Of a DNA stretch of 64,000 nt, positions 15,836 to 24,576 are shown in pieces. How positions within the stretch are numbered: position 1 is the first letter of the stretch; each line of letters starts with the position of its first letter. Source of the DNA: CAMASH01 sp041746635 (GTDB lineage: Bacteria; Verrucomicrobiota; Verrucomicrobiia; Chthoniobacterales; Terrimicrobiaceae); contig JBGTGQ010000089.1 in assembly GCA_041746635.1 (NCBI GenBank), forward strand, positions 8,740 through 72,739. Reading direction: 5' to 3'. Made by a program: the position numbers and the translations under genes. The notes beneath the pieces are model-generated. The model made no database searches. It saw only the letters and a list, made by a program, of their open reading frames with translations, and had not been told where the DNA came from.

Positions 15836-16958
15836 ATCGCCGGATCATGGCCGCGGCTTCTTGGCGGCTTTCGGGGGCGCGCAGGGTGGAGCCGGGGATC
15901 CATTCGCCGGGGACGAGGACCTTGCGCGGCTGACTGGGCAGGCCGAGTTCGTTGCGGCTGAGCGCGCCGATGAGGATATCCACGGCGGAGGCACCGATTT
16001 CCTCGTGCTGTTCGTTGACGCCGCTCCAGTCGGAGACGTCGGCCACAAAGTTGAGGTTGGCTAGGCCGATGTCCTTGGGGACGCTGAAACCGAGTTCCTC
16101 GACCCAATCGCGGACGATGGGGTTGATGCAGAGGATGGCTTCGGGTTTGGTTTTTTCCAGCCATCGATCAAAGGCAACCGGGCGTCCTTCTTTGAATCGT
16201 TCCAGAAAAAGAATGGGGATGCGTTCGCTCTCGGGCAGTTGGGCTTGTTCGACGAGGAAGGCGGCTTGGGCAAGTCCGTTGGCTTCGGAGTCGATGTACC
16301 GGCTGTAAACCAGACCGACGCGCATGTAGCCGAGTTGCAACAAGTTTTGGAAAGCGAGCCGCATGTTGAAATAAAGGTCGCGGTCGGCGATGGGGAAACG
16401 TTGCGGATAGAACTGCTCTTGGAAGCCCTTGATCCGCGTGGGCGGGCGCAGGTGCCCGTTGCCGATGAGCGAGACGACGCAGTTTTCCCATTCGGCGAGG
16501 AGATACTGATAGTTAAGCATGAGGGGGAGGATGATGCCGTAAATGCCGTTGCTCCGCAGCACCTTGCCCACCCGTTTGGCTTCCTCTTCGTAGGATTTGC
16601 CGCTGGAAACCGAGAGGTTGATTTCTTCGAGCCGATAGCCCATGTCGGAGCAGCGCTGGCGGGCCCCGGCGAGGTAGCCGCGCAACCACGGATATTCATT
16701 CCACGAGGACGCGTTGGGATAGTCGTTGAGCCAGCCCATGGCGGCCTGCATCGAGGTCGGGCGGCTGGATCGCGCCTGGGCTTGGTACATGGCCACGAGC
16801 GGATTGGGCCGGTACCCTTCCTTGCGCGCGATGTCCTGTATGCGGTCGCGGGTGGCTTTCGGGATGGTCGGGTGATTGCGGAGGGCGCGGGAGACGGTCG
16901 CTTTGTGGACTCCGGCCAGCTTGGCGATGTGATCGAGGGAGACTCCTTGGATTTTCAC
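15834..16958 (-). CDS. LacI-family transcriptional regulator
   Basis: A 374-residue DNA-binding repressor. The N-terminal helix-turn-helix and hinge are canonical: 'VSLDHIAKLAGVHKATVSRA' (~6-25), then 'LRNHPTIPKATRDRIQDIAR' and 'EGYRPNPLVAMYQAQARS'. The C-terminal ~300 residues are a periplasmic-binding-protein-like sensor ('GIYGIILPLMLNYQYLLAEW', 'ESIPKDIGLANLNF'-like segments); the ligand is unknown. The start is GTG at 16958. A perfect 12-base palindrome with the LacI-type central CG lies 4 bases upstream, so self-repression is likely. The divergent Nudix gene shares the 109-base gap and could also be controlled. Confidence 0.92.
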   Translation of the reverse strand: MKIQGVSLDHIAKLAGVHKATVSRALRNHPTIPKATRDRIQDIARKEGYRPNPLVAMYQAQARSSRPTSMQAAMGWLNDYPNASSWNEYPWLRGYLAGARQRCSDMGYRLEEINLSVSSGKSYEEEAKRVGKVLRSNGIYGIILPLMLNYQYLLAEWENCVVSLIGNGHLRPPTRIKGFQEQFYPQRFPIADRDLYFNMRLAFQNLLQLGYMRVGLVYSRYIDSEANGLAQAAFLVEQAQLPESERIPILFLERFKEGRPVAFDRWLEKTKPEAILCINPIVRDWVEELGFSVPKDIGLANLNFVADVSDWSGVNEQHEEIGASAVDILIGALSRNELGLPSQPRKVLVPGEWIPGSTLRAPESRQEAAAMIRR

Positions 16959-16961
16959 TTG

Positions 16962-16973
16962 TGCAACGTTGCA
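16962..16973. promoter_or_regulatory. Palindromic operator TGCAACGTTGCA for the LacI-family regulator
   Basis: TGCAACGTTGCA is a perfect 12-base palindrome with the central CG and flanking AA/TT that LacI-family proteins contact with hinge helix and HTH. It lies 4 bases upstream of the regulator start codon, which fits autorepression. Confidence 0.6.
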
Positions 16974-17067
16974 TATGGCAATGTCTAAGGCTTAGCAAGG
17001 TTTGTTGCGTGTGTTGCGAAGATTCAAGCTTGGCGCGCGGGGGAACCTCGGGGCACCATCCGCGCAA

Positions 17068-17676
17068 ATGGCTAAACACGACGAAAATGTTTTGGTGGTA
17101 AAGCGGGCGCTCTTTGACGAGTTGGGGGCCTTCGAGGGACTGAACGCCGCGACCGATCGCTACATCGAGGACTTTTTGAAAAAAGAGAACAATTTTTTCC
17201 TGCCGCGATCACTGGCCGAAAACGACCCGACCCACAAACAAATCATCCCCTACGCCGTCTTCACCTGCGGGGGAAAAATTCTCCACTACGTGCGGGGCGC
17301 GAAGTCCGGGGAAAAGCGGCTGGTGGCCAAGGGGTCGATTGGCATCGGCGGACACATCAATGACGGCGACGAGAGTCTTTTTTCCTTTGATATTTCGACC
17401 TACCGCGCTGCCGTACATCGTGAGATCGAAGAGGAATTGAAATTCGAAGGCGGCTACCAGGACCGTGTGGCGGCGTTGATCAATGACGACTCCAACGAAG
17501 TCGGACGCGTGCATCTGGGCGTCGTTCACATCGTCACACTCGAACACGAGAACGTGAGCGCGGGCGAAAAAGCCATCGCCGAACTCGGTTTTTTGACCGT
17601 GGAGGAACTCCGCGCCCGTCGCGACAATCTCGAATCCTGGTCGCAAATCGTGCTCGACGGATGGGAATCCCTGTAA
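17068..17676 (+). CDS. NUDIX-superfamily phosphoesterase-like protein (COG4112-like)
   Basis: A 202-residue protein. A Nudix-like box is visible: 'KGSIGIGGHINDGDESLF' followed by 'AAVHREIEEELKFEGG', the REXXEE core for Mg binding. The N-terminal 'DENVLVVKRALFDELGAFEG' and 'NFFLPRSLAENDPTHKQIIP' are characteristic of a conserved family annotated as predicted phosphoesterase; its substrate is unknown. The ATG at 17068 gives the family N-terminus; an upstream ATG at 17002 would add an Arg-rich leader with no similarity. The next gene starts 31 bases later. Confidence 0.82.
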   Translation: MAKHDENVLVVKRALFDELGAFEGLNAATDRYIEDFLKKENNFFLPRSLAENDPTHKQIIPYAVFTCGGKILHYVRGAKSGEKRLVAKGSIGIGGHINDGDESLFSFDISTYRAAVHREIEEELKFEGGYQDRVAALINDDSNEVGRVHLGVVHIVTLEHENVSAGEKAIAELGFLTVEELRARRDNLESWSQIVLDGWESL

Positions 17677-17707
17677 GGGTGCGGCCCACCCGATTCTCCC
17701 GGATGCC

Positions 17708-19396
17708 GTGAAACTGATTTCCACCCAGATTGCGATTCTCCTGCGGCCGGGTTCCACCCGCAAAAATGTGCCGTTTCTTCTGGGTTTTACGGCGGTCTTG
17801 GCGTTGCTGGTGGCGGTTTTCACCATCCTTTTTCATGTCATCATGGAATGGGAGGATCAGGACCACTCGTGGTTGAGCGGGCTTTACTGGACCTTGGTCA
17901 CGATGTCCACGCTGGGCTTCGGGGACATCACGTTTAAGAGCGACATCGGCCGGTTTTTTTCCGTCGTGGTGCTGCTCAGCGGTATGGTTTTCCTGTTGGT
18001 GCTTCTGCCCTTCACGTTCATCGAGTTTTTCTATTCGCCCTTCGTCAAAGCCCAGCAGGAGGCTCGCGCTCCGAGATCCGTGCCACCCTTATTGCGGGAT
18101 CACGTCATCCTCACGCACTACGACGCGGTGTCCGCCGCCTTCATTCATCGGTTGGATAAATTCCGAATTCCTTACGTACTGGTGGTTCCGGACGTTGCCC
18201 AGGCCTTGCTCTGGCACGATGTTGGACTGCGGGTAGTCGTGGCCGACCTGGAGGATCCGGGCGCGTTTTCCCAGTGCGGATTCGAGCGAGCAGCCATGGT
18301 GGCGGCGACGGGGGATGATTTCACCAACACCAGCGTGGCCTTCACCGCGCGGGAATTCTCCCGCGATTCGCTCATCGTCGCCACCGCCAGCGCGCCTGAC
18401 TCCGTGGATGTATTGGAACTGGCGGGCAGCGACCATGTGATGCAACTGGGCGAAATCCTGGGAGGCTCCCTGGCCCGCCGCACCATTGCCTCCGATGCTC
18501 AATCCCACACCATCGGCAGTTTTGGGAAACTCCGCATCGCGGAAGCCATGGTGGCCGGGACGCCGCTGGTCGGCAAAAAGGTTGTGGACAGCCGCCTGCG
18601 CGAGCTCGTCGGCGTGACCGTGGTCGGACTCTGGCAGCGCGGAAATTTTCTCGCCCCCCTGCCGGACTCCATCCTCACGCCGGACACGATGCTTGTGCTG
18701 GCCGGCAGTGAGGACCAACTGGCGGCTTATGACGCGCTGTTCTGCATTTATCACCGCGCCCACGCCCCGGTCGTAATTATCGGGGCCGGCCGGGTTGGGC
18801 GGGCCGCGGCCGCATCCTTCGACCAAGGCGGACTCGAATACCGCATCATCGAACAGCTTCCCGACCGCGTGCTCGATCCCGCGAAATACATCCTTGGCAG
18901 CGCCGCCGATCGCGCCACCCTGGACCGGGCAGGCATCATGGATGCGCCCGCTGTTATCATCACCACCCGCGAGGACGCGGTGAATATTTACCTCAGCATC
19001 TACTGCCGGAAACTGCGTCCCGACATTCAGATCGTGGCCCGGGCCAACATCGAGGCCAACGTCTCCCGCCTGCACAACGCCGGAGCCGATGTGGTGATGT
19101 CCTACGCTTCGATGGGCTCAAACATTCTTTTCAATCTCCTGCGCCGCGAAAACACTGTTCTCGTGGCCGAGGGCCTCAACATTTTTCGTTTCCAAACCCC
19201 GACGGAACTGGCCGGAAAATCCATCGCCGAATCCTCCATTCGCTCCCGCACCGGCTGCAGCATCATCGCCTTGCAGGACGGTGCCAACCAGATCGTCAAT
19301 CCCGGCCCCGACGCCATTATCGAGGCGCGGCACGAACTCATCCTGATCGGCACCCTGGCCGCCGAAGATGCTTTTTTCAAGGCGTTCCAATCCTGA
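17708..19396 (+). CDS. Potassium channel with two TrkA-type RCK modules
   Basis: A 562-residue ion channel subunit. Residues ~22-45 and ~85-108 are the two membrane helices flanking a pore loop with selectivity filter 'TLGFGD' at 68-73, a variant of TVGYGD. The cytoplasmic part has two tandem TrkA-N/TrkA-C sets. The first Rossmann fold ('HVILTHYDAVSAAFIHRLDK') lacks the perfect GXGXXG, while the second has it in 'VVIIGAGRVGRAAAASFDQ'. Each is followed by a TrkA-C domain (~270-340 and ~490-560). The start is GTG 17708. Tandem RCK domains suggest a tetramer forming one gating ring. Ion specificity is inferred from the filter. Confidence 0.9.
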   Translation: MKLISTQIAILLRPGSTRKNVPFLLGFTAVLALLVAVFTILFHVIMEWEDQDHSWLSGLYWTLVTMSTLGFGDITFKSDIGRFFSVVVLLSGMVFLLVLLPFTFIEFFYSPFVKAQQEARAPRSVPPLLRDHVILTHYDAVSAAFIHRLDKFRIPYVLVVPDVAQALLWHDVGLRVVVADLEDPGAFSQCGFERAAMVAATGDDFTNTSVAFTAREFSRDSLIVATASAPDSVDVLELAGSDHVMQLGEILGGSLARRTIASDAQSHTIGSFGKLRIAEAMVAGTPLVGKKVVDSRLRELVGVTVVGLWQRGNFLAPLPDSILTPDTMLVLAGSEDQLAAYDALFCIYHRAHAPVVIIGAGRVGRAAAASFDQGGLEYRIIEQLPDRVLDPAKYILGSAADRATLDRAGIMDAPAVIITTREDAVNIYLSIYCRKLRPDIQIVARANIEANVSRLHNAGADVVMSYASMGSNILFNLLRRENTVLVAEGLNIFRFQTPTELAGKSIAESSIRSRTGCSIIALQDGANQIVNPGPDAIIEARHELILIGTLAAEDAFFKAFQS

Positions 19397-19612
19397 CTGC
19401 ATGGAGCGCTGATTCCATCCGAGGAAGACGAAAACGGTTTAGCCAAAAAAGATCGCAAGAGCACGAAGAGTAAAGGGCGGGAATGGGCGCAGACTGGGTA
19501 AGTTGCCGAACCCGACCCTGTGTTGGAGTTCATGCTTTAGCATGCCTTAGGGAGCAATTTTGAAGTTTGACTCCGATCCCAGGGTCGCGACGCCACCCGG
19601 GACTCAGATTTA
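19397..19612. other. Intergenic region with a CATGCTTTAGCATG hairpin
   Basis: No gene is visible. CATGCT-TT-AGCATG (19531-19544) is a perfect short hairpin within GGAGTTCATGCTTTAGCATG, a word I recall from other Verrucomicrobiota intergenic regions. The rest is unremarkable. Confidence 0.5.
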
Positions 19613-19658
19613 ATGCAATAACAATGCATTTGCATATTTACATGCAACAAATATGCAA
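19613..19658. promoter_or_regulatory. ATGCAA/TTGCAT operator-like array upstream of His-rich outer-membrane protein
   Basis: Five TGCA words occur in 46 AT-rich bases: the inverted pair ATGCA..TGCAT (19613-19629), the inverted pair TTGCAT-N6-ATGCAA (19630-19647) and a further ATGCAA (19653-19658). The start codon follows at 19672 after AAGGAAACGCC. Dyad TGCAA-TTGCA sites are used by some Fur-family regulators in alphaproteobacteria. With a metal-binding-looking target gene, a metalloregulator is a reasonable guess. Confidence 0.45.
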
Positions 19659-19671
19659 TTAAGGAAACGCC

Positions 19672-20577
19672 ATGACTCTTCGCACCACCTCTCTCGCCGC
19701 CTTTCTCACCCTCGCATTCATCTGCAACGCACCGGCGCATGGCCCGGGCGCTCACCGCCACAAAGCGGAGGATGAACACGATCGTGATCATCCGACAGAG
19801 GAATCCGGCAGCGGCAAATCCATCAACTCATCCCACAATCACGAGGAAAGCCGCCGATGGGGGGCCAGCTTGGCGGCGGGATGGGAGAGCCGCCATATTC
19901 ACTACGGCGTGAACGAGACCGGCAACTCCGGGGCCTATACCACGGAGCTTTCGTTTTGGTATCAAAACCTGATGCTCGGCGCGTGGTCCGGATTCGGCGC
20001 GGGCAATGCGTTCGAGGAATGGGATTTCACCATTTCGTACAACCTCGATCTCGGCGCGGTCTTTCTCATCCCCGGTTTCAATTTCCGCTACTCCCCCGGC
20101 TTGGTGGAGGAAGGACACAGCGAAGGCGAAGAAGAGCACGATGACCACGAGGGACACGACCAGGAGGAGCTCAAAGAGGAGACGCACAGCCATGTCCACA
20201 ACACCTGCGGCAATGAAGTGTTCTTCGTCCTCGGCACAGATCGCATTCCCTACGTGACCCCGAGCATGTTTTTCATTTGGGATCTTAACAACACGCCCGG
20301 CGCGTTCATGGAACTCCGCCTCGACGGCGACGTGCCGGTGTGGAAGAACGTTTTCAGCCTGCAGCCCTACGCGCTGCTTGGGCTGAATTTTGGCTACAAC
20401 ACGCAGGATTATTTCGGCTGGAACAACGTGCAGTTCGGCGTGGAAGCCACCTGGAAAATCAACAAAGCCGTAAGCGTTTTCGGCGGGGTGAACTACAGCA
20501 TCGCCCTCGCCGCCTTGGAGGATATCGGCCAGGGCAACGAGGTTTGGGCCAATGCCGGCGTGTCGCTGACGTATTGA
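19672..20577 (+). CDS. Histidine-rich exported outer-membrane protein, possible metal uptake or sensing
   Basis: A 301-residue protein with a Sec signal (1-~23). The mature N-terminus is His-rich ('HGPGAHRHKAEDEHDRDHP'), and a second His/Asp/Glu-rich loop lies at ~150-182 ('EEHDDHEGHDQEELKEETHS'). Between and after them are amphipathic beta strands ('ELSFWYQNLMLGAWSGFG', 'VFLIPGFNFRYSPGL', 'LLGLNFGYNTQDYFGWNN') and a C-terminal '...WANAGVSLTY', as in beta-barrels. His-rich loops in barrels usually bind Zn, Ni or Cu, so a role in metal acquisition is plausible but unproven. The operator-like array directly upstream supports regulated expression. Confidence 0.65.
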   Translation: MTLRTTSLAAFLTLAFICNAPAHGPGAHRHKAEDEHDRDHPTEESGSGKSINSSHNHEESRRWGASLAAGWESRHIHYGVNETGNSGAYTTELSFWYQNLMLGAWSGFGAGNAFEEWDFTISYNLDLGAVFLIPGFNFRYSPGLVEEGHSEGEEEHDDHEGHDQEELKEETHSHVHNTCGNEVFFVLGTDRIPYVTPSMFFIWDLNNTPGAFMELRLDGDVPVWKNVFSLQPYALLGLNFGYNTQDYFGWNNVQFGVEATWKINKAVSVFGGVNYSIALAALEDIGQGNEVWANAGVSLTY

Positions 20578-20587
20578 CGCCGCCCGC

Positions 20588-20748
20588 TCAATGCGCGCCC
20601 TGCCAAACGATCTCGGTGCGCGCCGCTCCGGGGCATTTTCTGCCGGGATAGATGTCCACGATTTCGAGACTGAGGGTGTCGCCGATGCACCGCAGACAGC
20701 GTCACGGGGCTTTGCTCAGAAGCGTGGTCAGATCGGCGTCGCGCAGGA
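20588..20748 (-). pseudogene. Broken fragment with an in-frame stop, downstream of truncated terB
   Basis: One frame reads 'MILRDADLTTLLSKAP', a TGA stop, then 'RCLRCIGDTLSLEIVDIYPG' and a short tail to a second stop at 20588. Both parts lie in the same frame and look protein-like, so the TGA appears to interrupt an older gene. The family is not recognised. It sits between the His-rich barrel gene and the TerB remnant. Confidence 0.35.
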
Positions 20749-21021
20749 TCATGCCGTGGGTTTCGTCGGGTTGAGGCGGCCCATGGGCGGGAGCCGGCGC
20801 GAGGCCAGCGTCGTCAAGGGCCGGACGGCGTCGCTCAGCACCGGACGGGCCAGCAATACGCGCTGATGCAGGGCAGGAAGATCGATTTCGGACCCAGCCA
20901 GATTGACGGTGAGGTCTTTGATTTGACAGCGCTCCTCGTCGTGCTTTTCGCCGTCGGCAAATGCGGCGGTCAGACAGACGGTGAGGATGGCTTCGGTTTC
21001 GGGCGGGGTTAGGTTGGCCAT
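20749..21021 (-). CDS. Truncated TerB-like domain protein
   Basis: A 90-residue frame beginning 'MANLTPPETEAILTVCLTAA' and continuing 'FADGEKHDEERCQIKDLTVN'. This matches the first half of TerB-like domains (metal-binding helical bundle), but the second half, usually including 'AY...CDADG', is absent. The last ~15 residues ('PPMGRLNPTKPTA') look out of frame. It follows terC by 5 bases, so a terC-terB pair likely existed before a frameshift or deletion near 20790. Function is doubtful. Confidence 0.5.
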   Translation of the reverse strand: MANLTPPETEAILTVCLTAAFADGEKHDEERCQIKDLTVNLAGSEIDLPALHQRVLLARPVLSDAVRPLTTLASRRLPPMGRLNPTKPTA

Positions 21022-21026
21022 AAAAT

Positions 21027-21959
21027 TCAGGGCAGGGTGACGGGAACTTTTTTCGGCCAAACTAGGGAGGCCATGACCGAGAGAGCCAGGACGCCGACGA
21101 TTACGATCAGGGAAATGTGGGTGTCAATTTTCCAAGCGGTGTGGCCCAGTAGCATCTTCACGCCGACAAAAGTCAGCACGACGCCGAGCCCGATCTTGAG
21201 GTAGTGGAATTTATCCATCACCCCAGCCAGGGCAAAGTAGAGCGAGCGCAGACCCAGAATCGCGAAGACGTTCGAGGTGTACACGATGAACGGATCGCGG
21301 GTGACGGCGAAGATGGCGGGAATGGAATCCACCGCGAAGATCAGATCGGTGAACTCGACCAGGATCAACACCACGAAGAGGGGCGTGGCCATGAGAACCC
21401 CCTTTTCCCGCACGAAAAAGCGGTCCTCGCGGTAGTCGCTGGTCACGGGCATGAATTTTTTGAACCAGCGGACCAGCGGATTGCGTTCAGGATGGATTTC
21501 CTCCTCGCGCTTCACGATCATTTTGATCCCGGTGAAGATGAGAAAGAGCCCAAAAATATAGATGATCCAGGTGAATTCCTCAATCAAGGCGGCGCCGAGG
21601 AAGATCATGATCGCGCGCATGATCAATGCGCCGATGATGCCCCAAAACAACACCTTGTGTTGGAAAATCGGCGGCACCGCGAAGTAGGAAAACAACAAGG
21701 CAAAAACGAAGACATTGTCCACGCTGAGCGATTTCTCGATCACGTAACCGGTGAAAAATTCGAGCCCTTTTTGCGGACCCATGAAGTGGAAGATCCCGAA
21801 GTTAAAGACCAGCGCGAGACTCACCCAGACCGCGGTCCAGGTGATCGATTCCCGGAAGGTTACGACATGGGCCTTCTTGTGAAACACGCCCAGATCGAGC
21901 GCCAGCATGGCCAGCACGAAGAGATTGAAGCCGACCCAGAGCCAGATGGTGTCAGTCAT
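21027..21959 (-). CDS. TerC family integral membrane protein (Alx-like)
   Basis: A 310-residue membrane protein with about nine helices. Characteristic TerC segments are 'GYVIEKSLSVDNVFVFALLF' (~71-90) with the conserved acidic 'SxDN', 'ILVEFTDLIFAVDSIPAIFA' (~200-219) with a second acidic pair, and 'SNVFAILGLRSLYFAL'. TerC/Alx proteins are linked to Mn export, pH response and tellurite resistance. It is divergent from the NhaR-type regulator gene across 92 bases and is followed by a truncated terB. I see no yybP-ykoY-type leader in that short gap. Confidence 0.92.
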   Translation of the reverse strand: MTDTIWLWVGFNLFVLAMLALDLGVFHKKAHVVTFRESITWTAVWVSLALVFNFGIFHFMGPQKGLEFFTGYVIEKSLSVDNVFVFALLFSYFAVPPIFQHKVLFWGIIGALIMRAIMIFLGAALIEEFTWIIYIFGLFLIFTGIKMIVKREEEIHPERNPLVRWFKKFMPVTSDYREDRFFVREKGVLMATPLFVVLILVEFTDLIFAVDSIPAIFAVTRDPFIVYTSNVFAILGLRSLYFALAGVMDKFHYLKIGLGVVLTFVGVKMLLGHTAWKIDTHISLIVIVGVLALSVMASLVWPKKVPVTLP

Positions 21960-22051
21960 GCCTATGGGAAACGCGGGTTTTCATAAACCGCATCATCCGC
22001 GTGAAAGATGGATTTGTATAATGCGCAAAATCTCACGTAAGGTTCGTTTTA

Positions 22052-23002
22052 ATGGAATCGTCGCCGCCGCCCGAATGGTTGAACTATCACCATCTCCGCT
22101 ACTTCTGGACGGTGGCCCGGGAAGGCAGCCTGCGCGGCGCGGCGGAGAAGCTGCACGTTTCCCAGTCGTCCATCTGCGCCCAAATCCAGTTGCTCGAATC
22201 CGCCCTGGGTGAAGACCTCTTCCGTCTCAATGCCCGCTCACTCGTCCTGACAGAATTCGGGCATCTCATCCTGAGCTATGCCGAGGAAATTTTCACCTTG
22301 GGCCGCGAGTTGCTCAATGCCCGCAAACAATTCCCCGGCGTGCGGTCTCTGCGTCTGCACGTGGGGATCGTGGACTCGTTTCCCAAGCTGACCAGCTTCG
22401 ACATCCTTCGCCCCATCTTCACCCACCAACCTGCCATCCAAGTGACCTGCCATGAGGGCAAACTGGATGATCTGCTGGCCCAGCTCGCCACCCACCGGCT
22501 GGATGTCGTGCTGGCCGACGAACCGGCTTCCCCCGGGTTGAAACTCAAGACGTTCAATCATCCGCTGGGTTCGAGCGGCATTACCTTCTGCGCGGTGCCG
22601 CGGCTGGCCCGCCGGCTGAAGGGCCGCTTTCCCCGCAATCTCCACCATGCCCCCGCCCTGCTTGGCACCCAGAACACCACCTTGCGCCGCGACTTGGAAA
22701 AATGGTTCCGCCGCCAGGGCATCGAACCCTGTGTGGTGGGAGAATTTGAGGACGGAGCCCTCACCAAAATCGTGGCCAGCGAAGGCATCGGTTTCCTCCA
22801 TGTCCCGACCGTGGCCGCGGCGGAGGCGGTCGAACGTTATGGCTTCGACGTGCTGGGGCACACCACCCAATGCAAGATGCAGTTTTTTGCCATCACGGCG
22901 GAACGACGGGTGGATCATCCGGCCGTGCGGGCCATCACGACTCGCGTCGCGAAACCCGCCCGCCTGCGACGGAAACAAAGCGTTTCCCGTGGCAAGGCGT
23001 AA
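22052..23002 (+). CDS. LysR-family transcriptional regulator, NhaR type
   Basis: A 316-residue regulator. The wHTH 'WLNYHHLRYFWTVAREGSLR' (~9-28) and 'AAEKLHVSQSSICAQIQLLE' match the NhaR subgroup, whose hallmark is the 'NYHHLxYFW' start. Residues ~95-300 form the effector-binding domain. E. coli NhaR responds to Na+; here the divergent terC gene is the obvious candidate target. A TATAAT-like -10 box lies at 22017-22022, 30 bases before the ATG. The last ~20 residues are Arg/Lys-rich. Confidence 0.9.
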   Translation: MESSPPPEWLNYHHLRYFWTVAREGSLRGAAEKLHVSQSSICAQIQLLESALGEDLFRLNARSLVLTEFGHLILSYAEEIFTLGRELLNARKQFPGVRSLRLHVGIVDSFPKLTSFDILRPIFTHQPAIQVTCHEGKLDDLLAQLATHRLDVVLADEPASPGLKLKTFNHPLGSSGITFCAVPRLARRLKGRFPRNLHHAPALLGTQNTTLRRDLEKWFRRQGIEPCVVGEFEDGALTKIVASEGIGFLHVPTVAAAEAVERYGFDVLGHTTQCKMQFFAITAERRVDHPAVRAITTRVAKPARLRRKQSVSRGKA

Positions 23003-23030
23003 CGCGGAACGCCTTTTTTTGGCGAATTTT

Positions 23031-24320
23031 TCACCCGCAACAGTCCGTCACGGCGAGGTGCAAGGCGGAGACCGCCGCCCTCAATTGGTCTGCGCTGGTG
23101 CAGAGCGGAGGCATGAGAACAATCGTATCGAGAATCGGGCGGGTGAGCAGGCCATGCTTGCGGGCGGCGAGGCAGACGCGCGCACCGGTTTGGTCCTGCC
23201 AGGGATAAGGTTCGCCCGGGGTGCGCTGGAGGTCGATCCCGGCGATGAAGCCGCATTGGCGGATTTCGCCGATGTGAGGATTTGCCTTAAGAGCGGTGAG
23301 CAATTCGCGCAAGAGGGCGATTTTGGGCTGGAGCCTTTCCAGCGTTTTCTCCTCCTCGAAGATCTGCAGGCTGGCCAGCGCTGCCGCACAGCCCAGCGGA
23401 TTGCCGCAATAACTGTGGCCGTAGAAGAAGGTCTTTAATTCATGATATTCGCCCAGGAAAGCCTCGTAAACGCGCTCGGCCGTGAGGGTGGCCGCCAGCG
23501 GGAGATAACCGCCGGTGAGACCCTTCGCCAGGCAAAGAAAATCAGGAAAAACCTCCTCGTGCTGGCCGGCGAACATTTTTCCGGTCCGACCGAAACCGGT
23601 CAGGACTTCGTCGAATATGAGTAACACGTCGTGCGTGTCGCACCAGGCGCGCAGGGCTTTCAACATACCCGCGGGCCAGAGCCGGATGCCGGCCGCTCCC
23701 TGCACGAGCGGCTCAATGATGATGGCGGCGAGATCGCCCGCCTCGATGTTTGCCAGCGCGGCCACGTCCGCCACGTGCTGAACGGGAAAGTGGACGGCGG
23801 CAAAGCGGCTCGTAAATGTGCCGACCCCGCCGAGGCTCGCGGCCCCCGCCGTGTCACCGTGGTAGGCCTTGTCGAAAGCGAGAAACTTCGTCCGTCCGGG
23901 CTGCCCGGTGAGTTGCCAGTATTGCAGCGACATTTTCAGGGCAACCTCGATGGCGGTGGAACCGTCGTCGGAATAAAAGACCCGCGACAAAGGCGGGACG
24001 GCTTCGACGAGTTTTTGCGCCAGCGCAATGGCCGGCGCATTGCTTGATCCGAGAAAAGAAACATGTGCGACCCGATCGAGCTGGGCCTTGATGGCGGCGT
24101 TGATCTTTGCGTGGTTATGTCCGTGAATATTGGTCCAGATGGAGGAATTGCCGTCGAGGTACTCGCGTCCCTCGCTGTCGCGCAAGAGCGCGCCCTCGCC
24201 CTCCACCAGCACGAGCGGTTCGTGATCTGGCGCAGCCCACGCCTTCATCTGGGTGAAGGGATGCCAAAGATGTGCCTTGTCAGCGGCGATGAGGGAGGCG
24301 GTGTTCACGGCGGACATCAT
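23031..24320 (-). CDS. bioA: Adenosylmethionine-8-amino-7-oxononanoate aminotransferase
   Basis: A PLP-dependent class III aminotransferase converting KAPA to DAPA in biotin synthesis with SAM as amino donor. The 429 residues include 'LWHPFTQMKAW' (~18-28), the BioA signature for SAM binding, 'YSDDGSTAIEVALKMSLQYW' (~114-133), 'IFDEVLTGFGRTG' (~236-248) and the PLP lysine in 'LCLAKGLTGGYLPLA' (~265-279). Two adjacent ATGs (24320, 24317) are both plausible. No other bio genes are nearby. It converges with the NhaR-type gene. Confidence 0.96.
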   Translation of the reverse strand: MMSAVNTASLIAADKAHLWHPFTQMKAWAAPDHEPLVLVEGEGALLRDSEGREYLDGNSSIWTNIHGHNHAKINAAIKAQLDRVAHVSFLGSSNAPAIALAQKLVEAVPPLSRVFYSDDGSTAIEVALKMSLQYWQLTGQPGRTKFLAFDKAYHGDTAGAASLGGVGTFTSRFAAVHFPVQHVADVAALANIEAGDLAAIIIEPLVQGAAGIRLWPAGMLKALRAWCDTHDVLLIFDEVLTGFGRTGKMFAGQHEEVFPDFLCLAKGLTGGYLPLAATLTAERVYEAFLGEYHELKTFFYGHSYCGNPLGCAAALASLQIFEEEKTLERLQPKIALLRELLTALKANPHIGEIRQCGFIAGIDLQRTPGEPYPWQDQTGARVCLAARKHGLLTRPILDTIVLMPPLCTSADQLRAAVSALHLAVTDCCG

Positions 24321-24576
24321 GGTCGCTCGAGCGCTACGGCTCGACCCTTTTTATCCCGAAAACAGGAATTGAACCGCGGATAACACGGATAAAAACGGAT
24401 GCGGAGAACGTTGAATTCCAACGTCCGCCTTCTTCCACTTCGAGTTCGATGGAGAACCGTGACATGAGCTTTAGATAATTCGGCGCGCCTCCCCGTCGAG
24501 GGGCCAATCCCAATGGCGGAAGGCCTCGGGGATTTTTTGATCGAAAAGCGGGCGTCGAAAATCGAGAATGCCCGAC
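24321..24576. other. Intergenic region with CCGCGGATAACACGG repeat word
   Basis: A divergent gap between bioA and the FmdB-like gene. ACCGCGGATAACACGGAT (24373-24390) is a member of the same word family as the inverted repeat at 25129-25199. No gene or clear promoter is visible. Confidence 0.5.

Noticed and set aside
21960..22051. Possible yybP-ykoY Mn riboswitch upstream of terC
   Set aside because: The divergent gap is only 92 bases and shows none of the conserved loops of that riboswitch.
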